Below, in pieces: positions 35,605 through 46,616 of a DNA stretch of 64,000 bases (positions are counted from its first letter, which is position 1; every line of letters begins with the position of its first letter). A model generated the notes under the pieces. The model was not told the origin of the DNA. It was given only the letters and a program-made list of their open reading frames with translations, and did not search any database. A program made the translations under genes and the position numbers. The stretch is from Cladophialophora immunda (lineage: Eukaryota; Ascomycota; Eurotiomycetes; Chaetothyriales; Herpotrichiellaceae): assembly GCF_000835495.1 (NCBI RefSeq), contig NW_015622544.1, positions 4,926,855-4,990,854 of the forward strand, written 5' to 3'.

Positions 35605-37745
35605 CTACTTCTCCACGTACCAGGACAGATCGGCGCCGTCCTCGAGCTCGTAGCGGGTGAAGCCGTTGCCCATGAAGCGGAACCTGTTGGGCGCGCGGTA
35701 GCGGATGTCGAAGTCCTCGGGCCGGATGCGCTCGACCATGTCGTGGAAGAGCATCGCGCTGCCGGCGAACGTGGCCGTCACGCGCCCGTCGATCCGGTTG
35801 TTCTTGTACCACGAGCGACCTGTCGGTGGCGTGTTAGAACGTGGGTACATAGCCACGCGGTGCGGATCAGGTAGGCGAAGTCAAAGGGATCAGAAGGAGG
35901 AGGGAATGAGGAGAAGAAAGGGGGGGGGGGGGAGAATCAACAGGAGACAAGAGGCAGAGCGCGGGAGAAGGACACAAAGGAGAGAAAAGAAACAACAGGG
36001 GGGAGGCGGGGGACGGGCAACAAGCCACACTCACAGTTCCCCGTCCAGGTCAGCGTCTTCATGATCTCGTCCCCGTAGCGGACCAGCTCGTCCACGACCT
36101 GCTGCTGGGGCGCGATCGACCCAATGTCCTCCCGGGCCATCTTGCGCAGCCACTGGATCATCCACTCGGCCGTCCAGTCCAGGCTGTAGATGAGCGACCC
36201 GTGGCCGATCGTGGCGTTGGGGCCCATGAACATGAAATAGTTGGGCATTTCGGGACAGGCCATCGACTATGTTATCAACAAACAGTTAGAGGACCAGACG
36301 TTCCGTCCATATTGATACGGGAGAAGGAAAGGGTTTGGAGGGTGGTTTCCCTGTTTCGAGCTCTCTTGTAGAAAACGCCACCCCCCCCTTTCCAGGCTTA
36401 CCAGATATGATTCAGGCTCGTCTTTCCACTTCTCTCCCAGCTCGATTCCGTTGCGCCCAACGATGGGGAACGGCGGGCGGTTGGACACGTCGAAACCCGT
36501 CGCGCAGATGACCACGTCCAGCTCGTAGTATTGGCCGTCCTTGGTCTTGATCCCGCCTTCATCGATGTAGTCGATGTGGCTCTGTGTCAGGTATACGTTG
36601 TCCCTCGTGAAGGACTCGAGATAGCCGGCGCCCGGGGTGATCCTGCGGCACCCGACCTCAAAGTCCGGGATGAGCATCTTGCACAGCCGAGGGTCGTTGT
36701 TGAGCTTGTCGGCCATCTGCTTGGTGGCAAAGGCCTTGATCTCCTCCTGCTGCTTCGAGCCCTTCCCGAAGATGCGGAACCCGCGGTTGACGTTCCCGAT
36801 GATGAGCTTGCGGTATTTCTTGAGCTCGTCCGGGTCGCGGAACCGCTCCTTGTCCACCTCGCGGTAGACCGGGTTGTAGCTGGGGTCGTCGCTGCCGACG
36901 AGCTTCGCGGGAGTGTGTCGAGAGACCACCCAGGTGGGAGATCGCTGGAAGCACGTCACTTTGGTGCCCTCCAGCTTGGCCATTTCGGGCAGAATCTGGA
37001 TGGCACTGCTTCCGTTGCCGATCAGGCCAATTCTTTTGTTGCGGTAATCATATTCATGGTTCCAGCCGGCGCTATGGACCTTGAGGCCCTTGAAGGTGTG
37101 CAGCCCTGCGATGTTCGGCCACTTCCAATGACTGAGAATACCTCTGGCGGAGATCAATACGTCGGCCCATTCGGTCCGGTGACCCGTGTCCTTGTGCCTC
37201 ACCTCGAGCTTCCATTGCGCCTTGTCCTCGTTCCATTCGGCGTGCTCGACGGTGGTGTTGAACTGGACGTCCCGGTCTAGCTTCCACTCCTCGACGGTCT
37301 TCTGGAAGTACTCCTTGATCTCGGGGCCCGTCGAGTAGAAATGCGACCACTCGGGATTCGGGGCGAAGGGGAAGACGTAGATATGGCTCGGCACGTCACA
37401 CTGCACGCCCGGGTAGCTGTTTGCGATCCAGGTGCCGCCGGCGTTGGACTTGCTCTCGAAGATGGTGTGCTCAACGAGCGTGGCAAACTCTTTGGCGTAG
37501 GTATACTGTAGCTTGTGCGCAAAGATCATGCCCGAGTAGCCCGCACCAATGGTCACGACGCGAAGTTTCTTGCTGGGCGTGAAGGCCGGCACATTATGCA
37601 TCGGGATCGTGATTGATTCGCGACCATGAGAGTGCCCATTCGCAACTTCCGCGGTCCACGAGGCGGTATCGTCGTGGCTTTCATCTTGCTTCCCCGTGAC
37701 GGGGACCGGCGGGGGGCTCGTGGTGGTTTCGCCAATAGATCCCAT
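35605..37745 (-). CDS. Baeyer-Villiger-type flavin-containing monooxygenase, 596 aa
   Basis: NADPH/FAD enzyme predicted to insert oxygen next to a carbonyl; substrate unknown. Exons are 36402-37745, 36035-36266 and 35605-35819. FAD motif G67-A-G-Y-S-G72 is followed by GGTW and a YPGVQCD segment. A BVMO fingerprint of the F-x-G-x3-H-x3-W form is seen as FKGLKVHSAGW, next to the second Rossmann motif GLIGNGSSAIQ. VICATGFDVS is the third conserved site. The C-terminal exon ends DLSWYVEK. I start at 37745 (MGSIGETT); the frame upstream has only a TTG. It is very GC-rich compared with its flanks, which produces long antisense frames. No cluster partners are evident, so detoxification or secondary metabolism are both possible. 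Confidence 0.93.
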
Positions 37746-38433
37746 GATGTTCCTCGTGTCGATTCCTGCACTGAAAGCCAAGCAATCTCAAGGATAGACC
37801 CGAGGACTGTCGAAGGCGAAGGATCACAGATAAAAGGCCCATGTTCACCTCGTGTAGCTCTGCCGAATTGCCGACTTACCGGTGATGGTGGTGGTGGTGT
37901 TGGAGAAGTTGCGGAGGTTCTGCCGTTCTTCATTTGTTGGTGGGAGGAACGTCGCGGTTGGAGAACGAAGGAGACTCGGTTCGGTTCTGTGTCTTGCGGC
38001 GGCAATGCTATGCCGTGGCTGTTTGTTAGAGGAGACGATGTGCCAATCCTCACGTGCAGCAACTCTAATCACTCCTCACCGTCGCTCTTGTCGATATATT
38101 CGCCGCGCTCATGGAGAGTCCGAGCATCGGCTGACGACAATCTCCCACAAGCTGCCGAGACGGTGATCCCGGTGGTGTCTGAGAAAGTGGAAGCCCTGGA
38201 TGACTCCTCTGTAGTAAGGGAACCTTTACAGTAGCCGGACATCTTCTCGATGGATACTTCATTCAACCCCCATTCAGGACTGATCCGCCGTGTGAGCGAC
38301 CAGTCTGCCAAGTGGGAAATCTGCATGTAGAAGAGGAAGCATATAGGTGCATCTTGACTCTTCCCTTATTTCTACGGCGACCTCGTGCGCTACTCCCCTG
38401 CAATTTGTACCCACAGACTCCCCGTGATCGAGA
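37746..38433. other. intergenic region upstream of the monooxygenase
   Basis: About 690 bases: monooxygenase promoter side and the 3' side of the kinase-like/vWA gene. A 202-codon plus-strand frame (37626-38234) partly antisense to the monooxygenase has no domain. Confidence 0.5.
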
Positions 38434-41310
38434 CTAGGCCTCTTCCTCCTTGTCGCAAGCTTGGTCCCACTCATTGAGAAATTTTCCCAACAGCATCTTG
38501 TAGATGTTGCCATTCTCTGGCTCGGTGTCGACGATGCCCCTGTATTTCGGCTCCGAGTCGAGCCGGAGGAGTCGCTCCCATCCGCGACGATCGTACCCAA
38601 ACAGGATGAATTCCACATGAACGGGTCGTCTGAGCAGGCCGTTGTTGGGTACCTTATCTAGAGCAGCTATAAGGTCGTCCAACAGTTCGTCGACAGCTTG
38701 CTCCCCTGTCATATCCGCCCAAACGCCATCGGTCAGCACAATCCACGTGACTCCATCTAGTACACTCGGCGTAGACTCCAGTCCGGTGTCCATCCGTTGC
38801 ATGCATCTGGAGAATGCACGGCGCAGTGACTGACTCGTGTCGATGCGCAAGTCTCGGACGGGTTTTGCATACGATTTGCGCATCAAGTCTTGGAGTTGGC
38901 GCGCTGTCCAATTGCGATGAACTGTACCGGCATCTGAAGTGAGCAGCAACTCTGTTTTCCGAGGATCCTGCATCTGGGCTACCTTCATGCCCAGCGTTGT
39001 TACAACTGTAATGGCTCTATTTAAAAACGGCTTCATCGACATTGAGTCATCCATAAGGAACGTCTACGTCCTCAGTCAGTGATTTATTCGACGCAAAGAT
39101 TGCTTCTTCTCTCGTAAACTGGCATGTAGGGAAAGTACGCTCGGACCTGGGGAGTTGAAAACAATACACCAGCAAGCTTGCAGAAATTTATGAACAATCC
39201 ACTTACAATATTGCGGCCGTAGATATACCTCTTCAAGGTCTTATCTACCCGAGTCATAACGCGTGACCCTGATCGCGGAATCTGTATCGCCTCATTGATG
39301 GTCTGAAATCGCGGAGGTCGGGTCTTTGCAACCTTGGAAGCAGCAGATCCAGGCTCCTTGAGCATCCCAGGTTTGTTGGTTAGACTGCTTTCCAACCACG
39401 GATGTAGTCGAAACGTTGGGGGCCGTATATTCCACCATGTTTCTGGAAAGAATATCCCCGTTGGAGGCGGTAAACTTGCTAGAAGCGATGGACGCATCAT
39501 CGACCACGGACTAGACTGAAAAAACTCATCCGCAAAATAGATTTGGTCGGTTGTTGTATTTGACTTGGCGGATACAGAAGGCCCCGGTGGCGGTACCGTT
39601 GGGATCGCCAAGGGCTCGATTTCCCATGCTGTTTTCAGGTTGCTCGAGAATGTTGAATCGTTACCATGCAGGACTTCTTGCAGTACATCGCTTAGCCAAG
39701 GCTGTTGGTCAACAGCTTTCTCGGCTGTCTGCCGAATCTTGTAGAGCGCTGAGCATAGAGATCTGATTTGAAGCCGCTTCCCAGGGTCGCCGAGGAGAAC
39801 CGATGTGTCCAGAAGGTCGAGAGTGGTGGCTGTGATTGTATCACTACTTCTTGCCGACCTTCGTAAGAATGCATGCCACTCGAGGACCTCAGGAAGGACG
39901 TCTTTGCCATCATGGAAGCTATCTCTCAACCACCCGTCCCCAGCTTGGACACCTTCGCCGGATATAGCTCGACGAGTTGCTGCTTTCTCCCACTCAAGTT
40001 GACGCAATTTGTCGAAGCGCCGCACTCCCGACGCTCCCAGGACTACCCAAGTAGCAGCAACTGAGAACACACAGCCCAAAGACCATATGTTTACGGCTCG
40101 GCTAACTGCAGGCCGATATCGCTCATCGGGTTTCGTTTCAGGGGCGCCTGCGAAGACAAAATGAGCTTGTGGGCATTAGAAAATACGGTCTGACCTACCG
40201 TATGTGACTGTTCCCCCGACTAGCGTTGTGGTGTGCTTGTTCTCTGCCTCGAATCGAGAAAAGACTAAATCTCTCAACTTGAACTTTCCTCGGACCGCCA
40301 ATATATTATCAGGTTTGATATCGGCGTGCCACCTGAGCGTTGTTAGATCCATACAATTGGGTGTGGTGGCCTCACGCATCCTGTGAACCGGTGCCTAACC
40401 CCAGCTCTCTGTCCTTCAAATCCATGAATCCTCGATAAGGCGTCTGCAATACGAAAAAGATGTTTCCAAAACGCTACAACGTCGACTGATGTGACTGGTG
40501 GTTCGGTACTGAGCAGATATTCTTCAAGATCGCAATCTGCATATTCGAGGAGAATGTTCGTCGTGCACTCGCCGCTTTCAGTCTCCTGGAGGTAGTCACA
40601 CAGCCATTCAATTGTACCATCGGCGTCTCTTAGAGCCTGGAGGGCAGCGAGCTCGACATCAAAAAATTCGCGTCTGTTCGAGGGAAAGCATTGTAACGCG
40701 AACTGGTAGCGCTATGTATTCATTAGAGAAAGCGTATCGAGCTTGCGAGGTATTATACATTGGGAAGAAAACAGGAGGGGGCCATGAAAACCGGACTTAG
40801 ATATCCAAGGTTGTCCGAAGCATTCATGAATCTTGCACTGGATGCTCTTTCCCGAAGGCGTGGGTCTACAAAATCTTCGAGAACGACAATCTCCCATACC
40901 GATGATATGCCACCTTTGGAGTTGACTCGCTGTCTCTGATGGATCGGAATGACTCTCTCGCGCTCGCGATAGAGATTTTTTTGGAACTTCAGTCTTAGCA
41001 GGATATATGCCCATTGAGCCTCATAGAAGCGACGGGCCTCCATGACGGGGCGGGACGGTCCAAGATTCATGAAAGTGTTTGTTAGCTCGGCAAGCGAGCA
41101 CGGTAGCCGCGAACCAATTAGCCCATACCGATGGAAAATGTGAATCAGGTGGCCGAGTCTCAGTTCAAGGAGGATGCTGAACACGAGAGAGGATCCCCTC
41201 GACTCATTTGATATTGTGTCAGATTCGATCGGAACCAGGAGTCTGTCAGAATAGAGAAGGTCAAGTAAGAGATCGAGGTTTGAGGCATTGGACAATGCTT
41301 CAGACTGCAT
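38434..41310 (-). CDS. pseudokinase-vWA fusion protein, about 859 aa (N-terminus uncertain)
   Basis: Modelled exons are 40759-41310, 40389-40711, 40199-40332, 39207-40147 and 38434-39063. An N-terminal helical region (1-130) precedes a degenerate kinase fold: glycine loop GGISSVWE (133-140), F-A-L-Q191 where a lysine is expected, catalytic loop HADIKPDN (294-301), then D313-L-V instead of DFG, and IWSLGCVFS of the C-lobe. The last exon is a von Willebrand A domain with MIDAS residues D655-x-S-x-S659 and a second site VLTDG. Kinase activity is therefore doubtful while metal binding by vWA looks intact. The frame stays open about 85 bases above 41310 without an ATG, so a further 5' exon is likely. 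The junction at 40333-40388 needs a weak donor. It lies 175 bases downstream of a trypsin-like gene on the same strand. Confidence 0.75.
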
Positions 41311-41485
41311 CCACTTCAATAAGGGTTTGCTCCTTCTGTATCTTTTGCCCTCCACATTATGTGGGGTGCAAGACTCAAGGGTTTTGTTGAATTCGATGAG
41401 GATAGATTCATTGCCTCTGACGCTGCCAGAAAGCCCTCATGTTGTCCCACGATTACTGGCTTTGGCATCTGCATCACTGAAATTT

Positions 41486-43036
41486 TCAAACGTCGACTGT
41501 TTGAGGTTTCACGTTGAATACATCTTGTAAAGAGAGACCTGGTGCTCCGCAGTACCGCAAAATGCTTTCGAACATCGCTTTTGCTGGGATCAAGTAGCTT
41601 ATCATCGTCTCAGAGTCGTGCGCTACGATGAATCCGTACGTCTCTCCAGTTTGAGGGTTCAAGACTACGGATCCACGGTCTCCCACAGCTTATCATAGTG
41701 AAGTCAGCGATCCTATCAAAAGGAACCGTGGAGAGCATTCCTTACCGACGTCGGTCTCAATGGGCCATGCTCTCACCTCGCTGTGAAACCACGGCAGCAT
41801 GATTCCTCCTACAATTCCTAAGCCAATGCCGTTAACATGGCCTGAGACTCCGGCTGTAACGAGAACTTTGCCAGTCGGAGGATCCTGAAGCAAGGCGGGT
41901 GCGGCCAAATCCAGCTTGAGGTCGGGACCAAGATCTATAACATTGGGACCCCACATCAAGGGATCCTTCAGTTCGATGAGAGCCCAGTCCATCTCAAAGT
42001 CCCACAGAAGATCAGAGGCACTTGTCGGTTGGAGGGCTTTTCGGAGCCGCGTGACTTGTGGCGCAAACAATCCAAGGGAAGTGCCAATGGACTGTCCTTC
42101 GTTGCAACTCTTTGTGCTGGAAGGCCAAATACTCTCCACGAAAATCTCGTACAAGTCCGACACCTGCGGGAGCGAACGCTCTTGTATCGCACTGGCACTA
42201 CTGTCAGTGGTCACGAATAACCCACTATCGGCCCATGAGCTTGAGCTTGTAACATTGTCGAAGAATATGTGAGCAGCTGTGAGGGCAAAGTACCTCTCAC
42301 GAATTCGAAATACACCACCGATCGTGGCAACATTTCTGCTCTTGTCGCGGACAGATCCCCAGCGCTTGTAGACTCCAATGCGTGCACCACACAGACCTCT
42401 TAGAGAACCATCCGCTTTGGTGAATAGGCTGGATAATGTGGACTGATATGCTGCTGCGAGGGCGAGCCCCGTCGATGGAGGCCCACCCTGGGCAGGCACA
42501 ACATCGTTAGCAGCTGGAACAGGGGATGAATTCCCCGATCTATCTGTATCTGTATCTTCGCCGGACGTGATTTTCAAGTCCCCTTGTCGCGCCATATAAC
42601 TGAATCTGAACTTGGAAAGCCGCGGGTGTTTCTGGAGGCGACCGACCATCTCTTGTGCCTTCTTAATATTCTTCGAGGTGATGATGACGTACGGAGAGGC
42701 GCTCTCACGCGACTCGGTTTCGCACAGCAGGCGCAGCTCATGTGATGATATCTTTTCTCGATAAAGACCAATTCGCCCTAGATGCAATTTGTTGTATTCA
42801 ATTATGGCTGAATATTCCTGGTACCCACTGTCGAGCCGTTGCCTAGCCAGCTCCCCAATGGCTGCCCATGCGTAGTATCCTTCGATCTGGCATTTGAGGC
42901 GTGTGGCTGATATGCAAGAGTCCCTTTGAGCGGAGGTGAGGCTTTCCCAGACTGTAGGGCAGGTCCCAAAGAAGGAGATCGTAGGGTCAAGCGTCAGGGT
43001 CTGAGTCGGTTGTGCTACAGACGTTGCAGTGGCCAT
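41486..43036 (-). CDS. trypsin-fold protein with catalytic Ser replaced by Arg, 497 aa
   Basis: Exons 41746-43036 and 41486-41688, with a 57-base intron (GTAAGG..AAG). The C-terminal half matches the chymotrypsin-like fold seen in many large fungal accessory proteins: His256 in TAAHIF, Asp350 in DWALIEL, and a final segment NPQTGETYGFIVAHDSE. At the nucleophile site the family motif GDSGS reads G433-D-R435-G-S, so the serine is gone and proteolysis is not expected unless Ser437 substitutes. The N-terminal half (CPTVWESLTSAQRDSCISA, then a helical region to about 150) is unassigned. No signal peptide; intracellular. It is in tandem with the pseudokinase-vWA gene. Confidence 0.82.
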
Positions 43037-43242
43037 CGCATGCAGGCAGGTATGACCGGAGTTGGAGTGTCGTCAAGCGCACGCCAACAGCACGAGGCTA
43101 TCAGTCTAAAGGATAAGGCTCTCTTAATAGATTTGGCCTAATACTTATTTCACGTAATGGCAAACGCCGGGAAGCTATAAGAATCTCTCCCCTACAGAAT
43201 CGCCTAGGGACAGCTTCTCTTCGCTTCCTAAGCGTTGAGTCG

Positions 43243-44054
43243 TTATATATAGGAACTACAGATAGTCAATTGCATGTATTTCTCCAATCGAACAGTACCC
43301 ACCGTATGGCGTAGGTCCTGATAAACATATACCAAATGCCATTTCTTCACCTCGAATGGAAGTAACCAGACCCAAAGACACAGAGATGCGCAGAAATGCT
43401 AACCTTAGTCGACACCAACGCTTTCCCGTCTCCGCGTAATTCTGAGTGCCTTCCCCGACGTCTGTTGCCATTGGACAGATACATGAAGACGTTGAGACGA
43501 GCGCAGTAGAGAGCCTGCCGTCCATCTTTCTCGCAATTCGTCCATTGCAGATCTGCCACGAAGATAGACTTACCCCCGTACTCGACGCACCATCCCAACT
43601 TATCTTTATTCCGCATGCGCTCTGGAGTAACTTCATCCATGGGACGTGTTTGGCGACCTCGTCCCGAGCCCTGCACGCTTTGAGATTGCCTAGAGAGGTC
43701 TAAAGGTCTCTCCATTGAAGATCCGTCCGTTCCATTCCGTGTGTGGGTAGTTGAATCCGATATGCTTCCCTCCGCAGAAGGACGTCCGCTGCATCTGGAC
43801 TTGAAATGGTATTCTGTGGAGGTGCCAATGGTGCTCTGCTAATAGCCGTGGGGGGCTCTGGAGGCAGCGCGACCATCTCCTCCAGTTGCAGGACCGTAGC
43901 TCACGGATGATACTGCACTTGGTCTCAGGCGCTTGACCGGGGTCACTTCGTCACGAGCCAGCTCGTCTTCAGAGGTGTCCGACGCGGTCATAATGACCAT
44001 CGACTGGGATGTGCGGCTGGTCGTCAAGCTTGTGCTGGGGCAGGGCGCAGGCAT
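43243..44054 (-). CDS. unrecognised protein, 219 aa
   Basis: A three-exon model (43905-44054, 43404-43838, 43243-43317) has phase-0 joins with introns GTGAGC..TTAG and GTTAGC..TCAG. The N-terminal half is Ser/Thr/Arg-rich with a basic VKRLRPS patch. The second half looks structured: KLGWCVEYGGKSIFVADLQW, then ALYCARLNVFMYLSNG. I recognise no family. It is transcribed divergently from the Zn2Cys6 gene with about 230 bases between starts, so it may share control with the catabolic cluster or belong to the accessory block on its left. Splice choices are by eye. Confidence 0.55.
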
Positions 44055-44285
44055 CAAGTGAGCCGATGGAGCTGTCCCGTTGTCTTTGACTGGCCCAATC
44101 TACAATGATGTGAGGCTGCTTTTATGAGGGTCGACTTGGCACGACTCGGGCATTCATTTTTCCATGCCGCTTTAGATGACCGACGCTTGGGCGTCCCCTG
44201 GAAATGACCGCTCCCGACGATCGCGGGACGGACGTCTTCTCTCAGCTCTTCACCATCGACAGAGAGACATATCACCCCTCCGTTC

Positions 44286-46551
44286 ATGGAAGACTCAACA
44301 GTCAGGCGACCGCGCTCTCGGCGCATCCGGCCGTGTGACTTTTGCCGGGCGAGAAAGGTTGCCTGTCGTATCACAAATAGTCCGCCATGCGACTTTTGCG
44401 TTCTGAAGCAGAGGCCATGCACGTTCAACGACGCTCCAGGCCCAAGGCAGCGAAGACAATTGGCCGCTGAGGCCCAGTTCTCGACCGAAAACGCTGGATA
44501 CATGCGTAACGGATATCATCAAAGCGAGTCCACCCATGGCGCGTTCAGTAACAATGCCACGTTCGACTTCGAGAACCTGGATTTCGACTTGATGGAAGTT
44601 CTAGAACTCGAAAGTCTGCCCAACAACCTGCCCGACAACTCTGATGCAATGGATGCTAGCAACAGCCATGCAGATGAAAACGATCTTCCCTTTGAAACCG
44701 TATCACCTAGCGGACGGAGAAACGAGGAAGAGCCGATCGGAGCTCGGACTCGCAGAATCGAGTTGGCCAGCGAGAAAACAGCTCTTGACCATGATCCGCC
44801 TCCTTCTGTGGTCAGTAGACAGCTTGCGCGATTCGTTGGACCAACGGGAGACCTCGATCTCTATCTTCTTGCGTATCGACAATACGACCAACGAGACCAA
44901 TCCGAGTCACAGCACACCAATGTCATCTACCAACGGATGAAGCCAGATCGAAACCTCCCGGAACCCAACACTGGAGAATTGCCATTGCCTCCACCAGTTT
45001 TTACGCTGCATAAGGATCCCTACTCATCGAGACTCGCACGCATTGTTGAGGACAGCCCAGTCGAGCGCTTCAGAACAGAACTTAAAACCCTCATCAGTGA
45101 CAATCTCGTATCTGACCTTGTACGACTCTGGTTTCGCTTCGTCTACCCTTATTTTCCTATCCTGACTCGACAGCAAATCTTCACCCAAGAAAAGCTGCAA
45201 CCCTCTGTGTCACCTTCGTTGCTGGCGGCCCTGTCTGCTACGGCAATTCCCTTTAGCATTTATGATGACAAGCTATGCGTGGAAGGTTCCCGTTTACCCT
45301 CTTCTACTGACCTGCTCAAGATCTCTCTGCGAGCATTGGCAGCAGAAGTCCAGTCTCCGAGACTGGAAACGGTCCAGACTCTCCTGTTACTATTACAACG
45401 CCACCCTACAGGAGATCCTTTGGCCGAAGAGCCTCTAAACTGGAATCTCTGCGCACAAATGACATCCACGGCTCAAACCATTGGATTGAATCATGACCCA
45501 ATGTCCTGGACCTCGCTACCTTTGTGGGAGAGAAGGCTCCGTAAGCTCATCTGGTGGGCTGTCTGGGTATGTGAAAAATGGACGGCTTTCGGCCAAGGCA
45601 TGCCCAGTCACCTGCATGACCGCGACTGTACTTGTCAGCCATTGACCGAGGCCGATCTGGCCGACCTAGGAACGGATGCCGCGACTACACCCAATTATTT
45701 TCTACACTTTGTTCAGCTGACGACCATTCTCGACCGACTTATGAATTCCTTCTTTACCGCTCAGGCAACTTTGAGGTTGGCAAACGACGTGCAGGGAGCG
45801 ATCGACGCAGCAAAGGTAATAAGAGCGCAGCTCAAGGAGTGGCACGATGCGTTGCCCGCAGCGCTCCAGACGCATGCTCAGAGCGACAAACGTGATCCTG
45901 CCACGGTCCCACGTCAGGACCTCGATGGGCAGAGCTCCCTACGTCTGGCCTACGTCGTTGCCCAGCTCGCAGTGTTCCGAGCTCTCCTTAGACCAGTTTC
46001 AATGGTTGCAATTCACCGAGGAAGCGGTCAAGGCCTTCCAGATAAGCCAGTCCTGGAGCCGGACGCTGCCCGTGCAATTGTGAGAGGAGCAATCACATGC
46101 TTGGAAGAATTGGTGGAGTTCGTCGAGGGCCTGACCACAATCCAGTGGGATGCGTTTTGGCACGGTTGTAAGAGTTTGCCCGCGCCACACCTGTTCCCTC
46201 GGGTACTGACACGTCTGCGCAGGGTCGCGACACAACTTCTCCATCGCTTCGACGCTCCTCATGCATTTACTTCTCATCACTGCTCAGTCACACACCTCGC
46301 CGATCGAACCGCATGAGCAGTGGCCTAGCCCGCAAGATCACCAACCTCGACTGGATCCAGTCCATGCTGAATCAACTAGCCAAATGAATCTGCAAACCGA
46401 ACATGAAGAGCTTCGGAAGCTCACCCAGAGATGGAGATGGGCGTTGAGACTCGCAGCACAGGGAGCGGGCGGACGGAAGGGGTTGATGACTCTCAGTCTA
46501 CTACGCATCGACGCACTATTCATAGAATGGCAGGATTCAAACATTCTATAG
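44286..46551 (+). CDS. Zn2Cys6 transcription factor with fungal-specific domain, 736 aa
   Basis: Likely pathway regulator of the neighbouring catabolic genes. Exons 44286-46167 and 46223-46551 join at a Trp codon to give FWHGWSRHNFSIAS, a typical fungal_trans ending. The binuclear zinc cluster is right at the N-terminus: Cys17, 20, 27, 35, 38 and 45 in the pattern C-x2-C-x6-C-x7-C-x2-C-x6-C, flanked by basic residues (RRPRSRRIRP). The middle-homology domain runs from about residue 280 (VRLWFRFVYPYFPIL) to about 640, with LNHDP and RRLRKLIWWAVWVCEKW as landmarks. The gene opens the cluster and its 3' end lies 65 bases from the convergent carbamoylase gene. Such factors bind CGG/CCG pairs; see the palindromes at 47944-48033. 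Confidence 0.93.
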
Positions 46552-46616
46552 ACGAAGCCGGTTTTGCATTACTTGGAAGCAGTCCATGCGTATATTGTCA
46601 ATTCCACCGATTCTGG

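Noticed and set aside
36531..37280. 249-codon plus-strand frame
   Set aside because: Exactly antisense to the monooxygenase coding exon, which is GC-rich and so opens long shadow frames. No domain.
37626..38234. 202-codon plus-strand frame
   Set aside because: Overlaps the monooxygenase 5' end on the other strand. No motif, no intron logic.
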